Shown here: piece by piece, positions 10,699-20,707 of the stretch
How positions within the stretch are numbered: the stretch's first letter is position 1
Layout of the letters: the number at the start of each line of letters is the position of its first letter
Source of the DNA: Oidiodendron maius Zn
Lineage: Eukaryota; Ascomycota; Leotiomycetes; Myxotrichaceae
Length of the DNA: 64,000 nt
Reading direction: 5' to 3'
Assembly: GCA_000827325.1 (NCBI GenBank)
Contig: KN832870.1
Span: 3,968,001 to 4,032,000, forward strand
Made by a program: the position numbers and the translations under genes
The notes under the pieces: generated by a model
The model's database searches: none
What the model saw: the letters and a program-made list of their open reading frames with translations, nothing else
Told to the model about the DNA's origin: nothing

Positions 10699-11865
10699 TT
10701 AGACACCCTTTCCCCGTATAACCCCCTCGCCTCCCTTCCTCATATCCGCGAGGTCCTTATCCAGCTTCTCGAACTTCTCCCGAATTGCAGTCTCTCTCTC
10801 CTCAACCAATTTTTCAAAATCCGTGGCAGTCTTACGTTTAGCTCGCCGCGCCTCTTTCAGCTTTGTCAGGATCTCTGCAAATCGTTCGATGAAGAAATCG
10901 CCTGTCTCTTCCCACTCTGTAGTGGACATCTTTGCGAAGAACTCGACCTGAATGCCTTGCGTTTCCTCCTTGTCACCGTCCAGATCGACGCAGGTTTTCA
11001 AACGTTGGCCGAGAGGAATGGCCGAATCCTGGAGTTCTTGTAGAAGAGCTGAAGTTCTGCCGTGTTTCTCCACCTCCCAACTCTCATCTTTGAGAGCTTG
11101 ATATGTCATGCTGTTCAGTTGTTGGTCGTCGTAATCTGCACTTTGAATGTTTTGCATCCCAGCATCAATGCCACCGTTCTGGCTATCACTTGTAGAGTCC
11201 TCTCCACTGCTGCTCGCGTCGAAATTGCCTGGTCCTGCTGCGCCATCTTGAACTCTCTCTTGCTTTCCACTAGCGCCGATTGGGCCGGCAAATCGGCTAC
11301 GTTTCTTGGCTTCGTTGAGCTGCTGCTCTGTAGAAGCACCATTCTGATGGAGACGGAGTTCCATGTTTGCATGCTGCGTTTGATCTTGAGGAGGCTGGTA
11401 AAAGCGTCCGGTGATACCACCTCCTCTAGGACTGGCAGGCCGCTGAGAATATGACCCGACCTCTACAACCGTCTCAACTTCGTCATAGTCATCTTCTGAT
11501 CGTGTGAACCGGTTGTTTTTCACCCCGTTGTTAGGCACGTCCTGTCTCCCATCGAAGACTAAGCTCTCGGTCTCGTCAAGTCCGGAGAGAGTATCATCAA
11601 ATATACCTTTTCGAGCCATATTTGGAGGCTCTTGGTCCACAAAGTCCCATAAATGTGGACGAAGGGTCGTTTGTATTTGTTCGTAGGGGGGAATATTATA
11701 CTCGTCATTTGTGTTTGGGAATATTGGAGGTATATGACTACGGTGGGTGGCGGATGTTCTGGCTGATACCTTCGCGTTATTAGCATACTGCAGTCGGCCT
11801 GTGCGAGCGGGCTGAGCAGACTGTGGGAGCTGATTCCCATGGACGAAGCTTTGGAGGCCGGCCAT
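10699..11865 (-). CDS. ECM11-domain protein
   Basis: Single exon, 388 aa from the ATG at 11865; the frame stays open to another ATG at 11976, but its extra 37 residues look like untranslated leader. The first about 250 residues are low complexity and polar (Ser, Gln, Asn, acidic). The last about 130 match the fungal ECM11 domain: a helical region starting at MTYQALKDE and ending in an Arg/Lys/Glu-rich coiled coil. In budding yeast Ecm11 is a SUMOylated component of the synaptonemal complex central element with Gmc2; filamentous fungal homologues share only the C-terminal domain and are poorly studied. The 3' end is convergent with the glycerate-kinase-like gene (152 bp apart). Domain assignment is from recall of the family and is moderately secure. 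Confidence 0.75.
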   Translation of the reverse strand: MAGLQSFVHGNQLPQSAQPARTGRLQYANNAKVSARTSATHRSHIPPIFPNTNDEYNIPPYEQIQTTLRPHLWDFVDQEPPNMARKGIFDDTLSGLDETESLVFDGRQDVPNNGVKNNRFTRSEDDYDEVETVVEVGSYSQRPASPRGGGITGRFYQPPQDQTQHANMELRLHQNGASTEQQLNEAKKRSRFAGPIGASGKQERVQDGAAGPGNFDASSSGEDSTSDSQNGGIDAGMQNIQSADYDDQQLNSMTYQALKDESWEVEKHGRTSALLQELQDSAIPLGQRLKTCVDLDGDKEETQGIQVEFFAKMSTTEWEETGDFFIERFAEILTKLKEARRAKRKTATDFEKLVEERETAIREKFEKLDKDLADMRKGGEGVIRGKGV

Positions 11866-12298
11866 TGCAGTTGAGGGTCCCCTAGGCAAGTCGTCGATGG
11901 GAGATGGAGCGGTTGACCAGGACGGACCGAGACGCGAAAAGTACGGAGACCAATAAAGACCAACTCGCCATAGCACGTGACTATCACTTCAATATCATAC
12001 GGATGCATTTAGCTCTTCTTCAAGTACTGCGAATGTCCAGACGGTTATTCAAAGAGATATGAAAGAGCCTGGTTCCATGCTCCTTCTATTCTGTTAACTG
12101 TTACTGTATATTTGTGGATTAGACATGACTCGCAGCCAATATACACTCAATCTAGCACATCCCAAATGATCTTGGTACTAAGGAGTGAAAGTTCGTGACT
12201 CCACGAGACTTAATATATTTCCGTAGTTGTTCACATATCATGGCCAATAGCGCGAGTCTTTATTCTGCGAGATATACCACAACTCCCTTGCGTCAACT
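11866..12298. other. Intergenic, 433 bp
   Basis: This is the upstream region of the ECM11-domain gene and the 3' flank of the methyltransferase gene. A CACGTG lies at 11974-11979, just upstream of the alternative upstream ATG. No further feature is seen. Confidence 0.5.
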
Positions 12299-13331
12299 CT
12301 ACTTCAAGATCCCAATATGAACGACGAATCCCGAGCCCGACTTTAGTTCGTTGATGAGCTCCTCATCTGGCACTCGCCAGACGTGGAACGGCCTGCCGAA
12401 TACCTTGAGCCACGACTCGAATACTTCTGCAGACCGAAGCTGCTGTGCTACAATGCAGACTGTGGGCTTCTGGTTGTCGGCGGAATTGGCGGAACGCAAT
12501 TTGCATGCATCGACGCAGGCCTGGACCAGTGGCTCGATAAGAGCGTCGTTGTATATGCAATCGCATGCTATTACGGCATCGAAACTCGGGCAGGACTCGG
12601 ATCTAGTTAATGAGGATGCGACCTCATCTGTCTCCCAATCTAGAGTCTGGGTAAGGATATTGGGATCCTGCATTAGTGCAGATGCCGCAGCAGACCCTCT
12701 TTTTAGCTTTGTGTTACTCTTCCGACCCCTGTTTGAGGATACAACGCGCTGATTCTCTCGGAGGTTCTCATGCAGTAATTTCATGACATAGTCCTGATCT
12801 GTGAGGATATACGATCTAATGCGTGGTGCCAAAGATAAGGCGATGATACCAGATATCCCGCAGCCCAGCTCGAGAACGGTGGAATCTGAGTCCAGAACAT
12901 CATGCTTGAAAAAGACGTTGGAAGGAGACGTTACCCAGGATGCGAACAGGGGGGTAATCTTCCAGACGACTGCGGATGGGTTTTAATCAAGGGGGTAACT
13001 GAGGAAGGCGGGGGTCCTCACCAGCACCTGTTGTCCCACCTCCCCGATTGGACGAGAGGATTGTGGGAGACTGGACGATGGAAAGGTCGCGATCAGCGAT
13101 GGTCAATTCCAAGCGGGCCGCCTTGGAGTCGACAAAGCCCAGGTTCTGGGAGGGAATGGCCTGCGAGAACAGGAGAAACGATTCTAGTACCGAGCTTAGC
13201 GTGCTGGCCCGCGCGGCAGAGGAGGGGAACGACAATGGGACAGTACCTTCTTCCGGGTCGTGCACCTCTTGCCCATGGGCCTTCACGAGGCTGTGGATGG
13301 TCATGGAGCTGCCGAGGTTGCCCGAGGACAT
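12299..13331 (-). CDS. Rkm5-like protein-lysine methyltransferase
   Basis: Seven-beta-strand SAM-dependent methyltransferase of the Methyltransf_16 group; the closest family by recall is yeast Rkm5, which monomethylates ribosomal protein L1. Exons are 13331-13022 and 12969-12299 (326 aa). The N-terminal block FVDSKAARLELTIADRDL and then TTGAVVWKITPL (formed by the splice) are family markers. SAM motif I is LELGCGISGI, followed by the acidic LTDQDYV loop and a DCIYN motif that replaces the usual [D/E]xxY signature. The chosen start is the first ATG in frame; the frame remains open further upstream without ATG. The N-terminal about 40 residues are Ser/Pro-rich. Substrate is inferred from family only. 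Confidence 0.85.
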
Positions 13332-14200
13332 GTCAGGCTGGGCAGCCAATGGGGCCGGCAGAGGAGGACAGGCTTCTGCTATGGAAATGTCGAGGGAGCC
13401 ATGGATACGAAGAGCGTGTGCGACGGGTTGGGGGAGATAGAGAGAGTGTGTGTCTCACATCAATTGCCAGAGAGTGACTTATATCCCGTGATAGGTGAGG
13501 TCGAGATAGATAATGGACGTTGAGTGATCAGAGCGGGCTAACAGCCAGGGTCGCCAATAGGCTATTGAGTGATCGATTTGCAGAGGAAAGGTGCGAACTG
13601 GGCGTCCAGTCCAGCGCTCCCGGGCTGTGCAGATCAGCCCTGCAAGAATAGGGGGCGAGTAGTGGGAATATACCGTACATTTTCCTCCGTACGAGTGTCA
13701 GAGTTGGGGGAAGGGACTTCGAACAGCGTACATGATGGTGCTATCTCACAGTCAGCGCAATACAAACTTACCATATTCCATTTACATTGGGTACTATTTA
13801 TCAATCGCCCTGCCCCTTTCTCCTGCTGCGATGGTATGTCACGCCCCGTCTTCCGCAGGCAGATTTTCTCCGCACTCACCCTTTGAGGGGACCCGTTATT
13901 TGGGCCTTCCTACAGCCAATCCCACGCCGTCCTGCCGCTTCCCCAGCATCGACCATCAAAACACCAGCTCCCCAACCATTCCGTTTCTTTTTTGCCTGAC
14001 CCCCCGTTTGTTATATAAGGCAATCTCACGTCAACGCCACGCCAACGGCCACGACAGACTTCCCCAAATCTCTCATATTGCACAGTACCCCTCCAGACCA
14101 CGAATATTCTCTTAGAGCTTCCTGTCGAACAGCTCATATTGCCATATAACAACGCCCTTCGTGCCCACCCAAAGCTCTGGAGCTTCCCACAGCTGCCGTC
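13332..14200. promoter_or_regulatory. Divergent spacer methyltransferase / acyl-CoA synthetase, 869 bp
   Basis: This holds the long 5' region of the acyl-CoA synthetase, including a TATA-like box and a pyrimidine-rich C/T tract (about 13790-14190) typical of highly expressed fungal genes. Open frames here are short and shared by several phases, so I call none. One CCGAGG (13322-13327) lies just inside the methyltransferase start. Confidence 0.5.
14012..14019 (+). promoter_or_regulatory. TATA-like box of the acyl-CoA synthetase gene
   Basis: TATATAAG lies 182 bp upstream of the ATG at 14201, followed by a C/T- and CA-rich leader. Spacing and the strong pyrimidine bias fit a highly transcribed housekeeping promoter. 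Position-based inference only. Confidence 0.35.
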
Positions 14201-16400
14201 ATGTCGCACCTCAAAACTGCGGTTCTGCAGCCCAAGATCTCCCATGCGCCCCCTTTCAGTCTCGAGGTGCCCGGGGCCCCTCAGGTGGACGGCGAGACCA
14301 TTCCCCGGCGGAATCCCCATGCTGTTAACAAGCTGATCGACCGGCCGAGTGAAGAGATCGCGACCGTCCTCGACATCGTCCTGACCAGCGCCAAGAAGTT
14401 TGGCAACGCAAAGGCTCTTGGGTCGCGGAAGCTGCTCAAGACCCACCAGGAGACGAAGAAGGTCAAAAAGACCATCGATGGCAAGGAGCAGGAGGTCGAC
14501 AAGCAGTGGACGTACTTCGAGCTCAGCCCTTATGAGTTCATGAGCTTCAACGAGTATCAGACCCTGATGTCCCAGATCGGGGCGGGCTTCCGGAAGCTGG
14601 GTTTGGTCAAGGATGACCGCGTGCACATCTTCGCTGCCACCAGCGCCCACTGGCTGGCGACAGCCCACGGCGCCGGCTCGCAATCCATGCCCATTGTGAC
14701 AGCTTACGATACCCTCGGCGAGGAGGGCCTCAAACACTCACTGGTGGCCACCAGGGCCAAGGCCATCTTCCTCGATCCCCACCTTCTGCCTACGCTCATC
14801 AACCCGCTCAAAGAGGCCAAGGATATCAAGCATATCATCTGGAACAGCCAGAACGATGTCAAGCAGGATAACATAGAAAAGCTCCTTAAGGCTCACCCCC
14901 ACCTTAACATCCACAGCTTCGAGGAGCTTCGTAAGCTTGGAGAAGAGAATCCCGTTGACTTCGTCCCACCCGGCCCTGAAGATCTCTGCTGTATCATGTA
15001 TACCTCTGGTTCCACCGGCCCTCCTAAGGGCGTGCCGATCAAGCACAAGGCTGTCGTTGCCGCAGGTACGTCATCAGCTTCCTCTCCCCTCTCCTCCAAC
15101 AAAAAGTACTGACTTGTCCAGTTACCGGTGTCAGTGTGATCGTCCACCCCTACCTTGGTCCTGGGGACAGCCTCTTGACCTACCTCCCACTTGCACACAT
15201 CCTCGAATTCGTCTTCGAAAATGCCACACTGTACTGGGGCGGAACCATGGGTTACGGAAACCCCAAGACACTGTCCGATACATCCGTGAAGAACTGCAAG
15301 GGCGATATCCGCGAACTGAGACCGACCGTCCTGGTGGGAGTGCCCGCTGTGTGGGAGTCAGTGAAGAAGGGTATTATTGCCAAGGTCAATTCTGGCAGTC
15401 CCATAGTGAAGAACTTGTTCTGGGGAGCCTTCTGGGCAAAGAATAATCTACTACACCTCGGCCTCCCAGGATCTGGTCTCCTAGATGCCGTCGTGTTCAA
15501 GAAGGTCAAGGAGGCAACAGGTGGTCGATTACGGATTTGCATGAATGGAGGCGGGCCGGTGGCTAAGGACACACAACGCTTCATATCCATGGCCATCGCG
15601 CCCATGATAAACGGTTACGGATTGACGGAAACAACGGCAATGGGTGCGCTGATGGATCCCATGGAGTGGACGGACCAGGCCCACGGCAATATCCCAGGCT
15701 CGATCGAGATCAAGCTAGTCGATTTCCCTGATGCCGGCTACTTTGCTACGAACAAGCCTAACCCACAGGGCGAGGTCTGGATCCGTGGCCCGTCAGTCAT
15801 GACTGAATACTACGAGAACCCCAAGGAGACGGCAGAGGCTATTTCTCCGGACGGATGGTTCAAGACTGGTGATATTGGAGAGTGGGACAAGAATGGCCAT
15901 CTCAAGATCATCGACCGCAAGAAGAACCTGATCAAGACCCTGAACGGCGAATATATCGCTTTGGAGAAGCTCGAGTCTATCTACCGGTCTGCGACAGTCG
16001 TAGCCAATATCTGCGTGTACGCCGACGAGCGTCGCACGAAGCCTGTCGCCATCATCGTCCCCGCCGAGCCGGCCCTGAAGAAGATCGCTGATAGAATCGG
16101 CGTGGAGGGCAATGGCATCGAAGATCTCGTCCACAACCAGAAGGTGCAGGACGCTGTTCTGAAGGAGCTCCAGACAGCCGGAAGGCAGGGAGGGCTGTCC
16201 GGTATTGAGATCATTGAGGGCGCTGTCCTGGCGGACGAGGAGTGGACGCCTCAGAATGTAAGTACCCGTATTCTGCTTGCACTTATATCGCTGCTGACGA
16301 TTAATAGGGTTACACGACCTCCGCCCAGAAGCTGAACCGGAAACTCATCTTAAAAAAATATCAGAAGGAGGTTGATGCTGCTTACAGCCGCAATGACTAG
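14201..16400 (+). CDS. Long-chain acyl-CoA synthetase, Faa1/Faa4 type
   Basis: ANL-superfamily ligase that activates long-chain fatty acids to acyl-CoA with ATP, feeding lipid synthesis and beta-oxidation. Exons are 14201-15065, 15122-16257 and 16308-16400 (697 aa, the usual length). AMP-binding motif I, YTSGSTGPPKG, is at residues 267-277. Motif II is INGYGLTETTAMG, and the DGWFKTGDIGEWDKNGHLKI block is the fatty-acyl-CoA-synthetase signature. The adenylation hinge region IDRKKNLIKTLNGEYI is intact. There is no N-terminal signal or membrane segment and no PTS1 (the end is Arg-Asn-Asp), so it is more likely Faa1/Faa4-like (cytosol, ER, lipid droplet) than peroxisomal Faa2. The last exon is only 31 codons and contains the conserved C-terminal helix. 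Confidence 0.93.
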
Positions 16401-17224
16401 ATTGGATGCAGAATACCGCTGTGTCGGAAACCCTGCATTGGGCGCGCGAGGTGGATATTGTATGGTGTATGATAATACCTCTGGGGTTCAGCCACCACCC
16501 TTGACAAACTCTGTTCTCAAATAGCAACTCTCTTTTTCAACTCCTTGTACACTCGCGTCGACGATGTTTTTCTTACTCAGTAGTCTACTGGTTGCGCTCG
16601 ATAACTTGTGAACTAATGTACAGTTTTGGATCTGGTAATGGGGCAGATGGATAGGGGAGGACAAGAGGGCTTCTGACTTCCTGAGGATTGTGGAAAGTGG
16701 TGACATGCTTGTCGTTGATACGTACGAATGCCTTACATTAGCAAATCATAGCATGCATCATCTTTCACGAAATTCAGTCTCATAGCTGTTGATTTCAAGC
16801 CGCGGAGTCCTAGTTATACCTAGAGTGACATTAGACCATACTATTCCATGATTTCGTAACTTTCATCTTGTACCTATTTCAAAATCACAACTCCGCCCCA
16901 ACCTCCGCTCTTCTGATTCCCATCTCGCCAAGTGCTCGACCCAACAAAAGGCCGAAGGCAGCCACTTCCCGTCCTCGCGATGCGCGTGGCGGGTCTCTGC
17001 CCTCTCAGCTGACCACGCGACGTCAGGGCATAGGGCAGCGATCGATTTTACTCCCAATAATGAGGGTGCAACTGTGGACCTTGGTATACCCAGTCCTGTT
17101 AGTCTTTGTTCGTCGACTTAGTGCCAGAGGCGTGGCGCAACCGTCCTCGCGTAAATTATTCGCCACATATAAGGGAGATACTTGTAAATAGTGAGATAAG
17201 CGAATCTTGGGTAATTTTCGATTG
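16401..17224. other. Intergenic, 824 bp
   Basis: This is the 3' flank of the acyl-CoA synthetase and 5' flank of the tRNA. A 107-codon open frame (16868-17191) has no recognisable domain, no introns and odd composition, so I regard it as chance. No repeat or element is seen. Confidence 0.5.
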
Positions 17225-17345
17225 GCTCAATGGTCTAGTGGTATGATTGTCGCTTCGGGCTTTTTGGGTTTCTATTCAAAGTCCTCTGCTCCTAGAGCAG
17301 GTCTGAGCATGTGACAGGTCCCGGGTTCAAATCCCGGTTGAGCCC
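17225..17345 (+). tRNA. tRNA-Pro (anticodon CGG) with 49-nt intron
   Basis: The acceptor stem GGCTCAA pairs with TTGAGCC, and 17345 is the discriminator base. The A box is GGTCTAGTGGTAT. The anticodon stem GTCGC/GTGAC (one G-T pair) closes a loop with anticodon CGG at 17257-17259. The T arm is CCGGG-TTCAAAT-CCCGG. The intron follows the purine after the anticodon, 17261-17309, at the canonical eukaryotic position, leaving a 72-nt mature tRNA that decodes CCG. The intron contains its own perfect 6-bp hairpin (17286-17291 with 17295-17300, loop of 3). All stems were paired by eye. Confidence 0.93.
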
Positions 17346-18107
17346 CGTTATGGCTTTTCTTTTTGTTTTGTAGTATTATTAATTAAATTTTTAACCCAGT
17401 TTTTTGGGTGGCGTGTTTGGATTTTTGAAGGTGGTGGGCGGGATGGGATTAGAAGAGGCACTTCTTTCATTTTTTCTATCTGGCAACTTTATGTGGCATG
17501 TAGAAAATAGGGCGGCATATACATTAGGACAGGAGCCTAGAATCCAAACATCGGAATAGAAACCTACATGCTACCTACTTTGAAAGGTGGTCGGGATTTA
17601 GCTACTAAATGATTGGGATTTAGCTGGTCCCTAGATAAATAGAGCATGAAATCGCGATTTCGCGTTTTGGTGTTTTGGCCCGTGCGCTGCGAATTCTACT
17701 GTAAAACCCACTGGTGGTTCACGTGGTTTTTTGCATTATGATTACGTAATATATTTCCGGTCTTCCTGGATGACATCTACATCTGAACATCCGTCTGTGA
17801 CGGGGACGACCTTCCAACATTCATTCTCATTATTAACAGCGCCGGTCCGCTAATGATCGTGGATTCAAGCTCGGCAGATGCTACAAGCCACCCGTAATAT
17901 AAGTCACCCGTCTAGCCGGCTTCCTTTTAACCTGAACCCATCACGTGCCTCATTCATTTACCATCAAATTCTGCGAGTTATATCATGATTTGATTCTCAA
18001 GTGAAAGAAAAACACCGGACAAATATTTCTTTACAGACATCGGACAGGCTTTTGGATCGTATTTGATGCAGCACTGAATTCCCCTTGCAATATACATCCG
18101 CGTCGAG
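17346..18107. other. Intergenic, 762 bp
   Basis: AT-rich spacer between the tRNA and the first zinc-cluster regulator. A T-rich tract directly after the tRNA (about 17355-17395) can act as the Pol III terminator. An 11-bp direct repeat GGGATTTAGCT occurs at 17593-17603 and 17614-17624. CACGTG hexamers occur at 17720-17725 and 17942-17947, and a TATA-like stretch near 17896. No gene is seen. Confidence 0.5.
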
Positions 18108-20266
18108 ATGAACCAGCCTCGTGTTGCCTACCCGGCTCTCGCACCTGCACCAATGGCTCCTAAACCAGGAGACAGGCCAAGGAAGCTGCGGCGGATAACT
18201 CGAGCCTGCGACTACTGTCACAAGCGGAGCATTCGCTGTCGGCCCAGCATCGAGGATCGGAATTCCTGTCAGAACTGTATAGACTTCGCTGTTGCGTGCA
18301 CGTATGACCGGCCGGCGAAGAAGCGTGGGACCAAGAGCGGACATGAGAAAACGCGCCAAGAAGGGCCATGTTTACTGGACGAGAGCAGGGATGCGCAGAT
18401 GCTGCTGGAGTTGACAAATGGTATTCCAGGGCAGGTATCGTTCAGTGGTATAGAAATTGGAATCATAGAAAAGTGGAGAGCTATGATGGAACCGAACGAG
18501 GCGAAGATAAGAGGCCTTGTGGATGTATTCTTTGAAATCGTCTATCCCATGTGAGTTTCCCCTGTCACGATGTTACTGGCTTCTGGTTTTATATACCCCG
18601 CCTGATCTGTACGACTCGCTATGTCCAAATTCAGGATCTGACCATTATAGATTTCCCATATTCCATATCCCGACAATGATAAGAAGGACGGCTAATCGAG
18701 ACTATCTCACGGACGATGCCTTCTTCGCGGACGTCATGGCAGTATGTGCGCTGTCTTCTGAGCGCGTGAGAGATGGCGCTTTATTCCCTGGCCGCTGGGA
18801 ACCAGAGTACTTTCAAACTCCTCCTCCAGAGCTATTTTTTGCTGCAGCGAAAGACGCCATTCCACAGGACTTGACTGCCATGCAGGGCCTAGACTGGCTC
18901 CGTACCTGCGGACTACTTGCACTCTACGGCATTCAAGCTGGGAAAATCAATATCATGCACCAATATCTAGGCCTTTACCACAGTCTGGTTGCTATGGATG
19001 GGCTGCACGACGAGAAGAACTGGCCAAAGGGTATAGGAATCGTTGAGATTGAGTTACGGCGTCGTCAGGTATGCCTCTTGACTATATACTATTTATTGCT
19101 AATACTTCTAGTTTTGGTCTATGTACTCACTGGAAGTATTTTCATCCGTAGTATGGGGAAACATGGTTCGCTGTCGAGAATCGCAGTGCTTGGTTAACTA
19201 TCCGTCCGAGATAGAAGACGAGTTCTTTTCCGATACTGGCTACCAACCTCTGGACCCCCCTAGTCCTTCAGGTTCTCAACAGGTCACCACCAATCCAGCG
19301 TCATGGCTCCATGGCTGGAACTTCACTACTGAGCTCTACCGCATTTTGGAACATGCGATTGACGAATACCACCGTTGTCGCCCAAATACCATCCGTCCCG
19401 TCTCCGCGGCTATCCTGTTTACTAGGGAATGCCCTGGTCAAAGTGTAGTTATGGGGAAGGTGATGGAAATGCACGACCAACTGCCTCAGCGTTTCAAGGA
19501 GATTAAGCCAATACCTGAAACTGGGCCAGATGCTATGGAAGATAAGTTTAGTTTCCAGGCCGCAAATATTACTGCTACACTACTACTTGTGCGCATGATG
19601 CTCTTCACAACAGAGGATGTAACGGTGGACCAAAAGTGCGCTATTGCACAAGAGCTTCTGGATGGTTTTGCCAAAGTACCGGTCTTCTTCCTGAGGGCAA
19701 TCTCTTCTCCTCTGCTACATCAACTGGCAGGAATCGGCTCCATCCTTGGGTCTGCTATCGAAGGCCCACTCTCTGAATCCTTGTACGTACAGGTCAGAGA
19801 TGTGCTGTAAGTCACCGCCTTATATTGGCCTATAAGGAAAATTTCTAACCCTAGTCATAGGCTATCAATGGCGGACCTCCTCTCTTCCCTCGAAGTCGGC
19901 ATGACCCGTGCTGTGGGAGCTGCCTCTCGTATCCGGACCCAAGTTACTGTAATTGAGGATTACATGAAGACTCACAGACAACAGGACACCGTGACCTCTA
20001 ACCCTACCTACTCGAAACAGGTTCTATCTGCCGTCGAGAACCCAAATATTGATCCAAGTTTGCAAGTTTCTACAGCAATGCCAAACATGTATCAGCAGCC
20101 ACAATCAGATTTTAGTTTTAAAGGAGACTTTACGAGTGGTGTCGAGGGAATAAGTGCAGGTATGGGGCAGTCAGCTGATGACCAGTTCCAGTTCCAGTTA
20201 CCGCCTGAATTACTGGAGGGCTGGCCATGGCCTTTTGATATGTCTCACGGATTTGGGGGTTTCTGA
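18108..20266 (+). CDS. Zn(II)2Cys6 transcription factor
   Basis: Nuclear binuclear zinc-cluster regulator; target genes unknown. Exons are 18108-18550, 18651-19068, 19112-19806 and 19861-20266 (653 aa). The cluster has Cys34, 37, 44, 54, 57 and 64 (C-x2-C-x6-C-x9-C-x2-C-x6-C), followed by a basic linker PAKKRG. The middle holds the fungal transcription-factor homology domain: FPIFH at the exon 1/2 joint and RRRQFWSMYSLEVFSS formed at the exon 2/3 joint are its typical early and middle blocks. The C-terminus is Gln/Pro/Met-rich and ends with aromatic Trp/Phe/Gly residues, compatible with an activation region. It is not in an obvious biosynthetic cluster, so its regulon cannot be inferred from neighbours. 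Confidence 0.9.
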
Positions 20267-20707
20267 TGGTAGTCCGGGAGATTGGAGGAGGACATGATTC
20301 GGGCTGCACTGTACATAATACCTTTGGAGCGGCGGGAAAATGGATGTCATAATGGAGACTAGTAACATTGTAAAATAGAAAACCCCGAACGATGCATAAC
20401 TATCCTTGCTTAGATAGAATATCTACTTCTGTTCCTATCCAGCAGTTTATGTCTGTTTGATGGTTCATCATTCCGCTTCCTCGCTTAGAGTATTTTGTCG
20501 TGAAAGAACTCTATCCTTCTTTCAGTTAGCGTTTCGCTTAACCCTACCCGCCCAGATCCAGTCGGAGGGCGGTGAGGCCGGTGAGAAATACTACGGGCAC
20601 AATCTTCCTAACCCGGTCATCGATCTCCTCATCCTCGAGAAGTCAACGCGACTAAACACGAACTGATACAATTTGCACTTACACGCAGCGGGCGTGCAGT
20701 TGCAGCT
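20267..20707. other. Intergenic, 441 bp
   Basis: This lies between two co-oriented zinc-cluster genes and must contain the terminator of the first and promoter/leader of the second. No RNA gene or repeat is seen. Confidence 0.5.

Noticed and set aside
10699-11976. Upstream ATG at 11976 as start of the ECM11-domain protein
   Set aside because: The extra 37 residues have leader-like composition; the Met at 11865 fits the family's N-terminus better, though this is not proven.
12902-13477. 191-codon plus-strand open frame
   Set aside because: It is antisense to the methyltransferase gene and its spacer, is Arg/Gly/Trp-rich and has no family resemblance; it is a shadow of the real gene.
16868-17191. 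107-codon open frame before the tRNA
   Set aside because: Composition is not protein-like, there is no domain and no splice context, and it ends next to the tRNA promoter.
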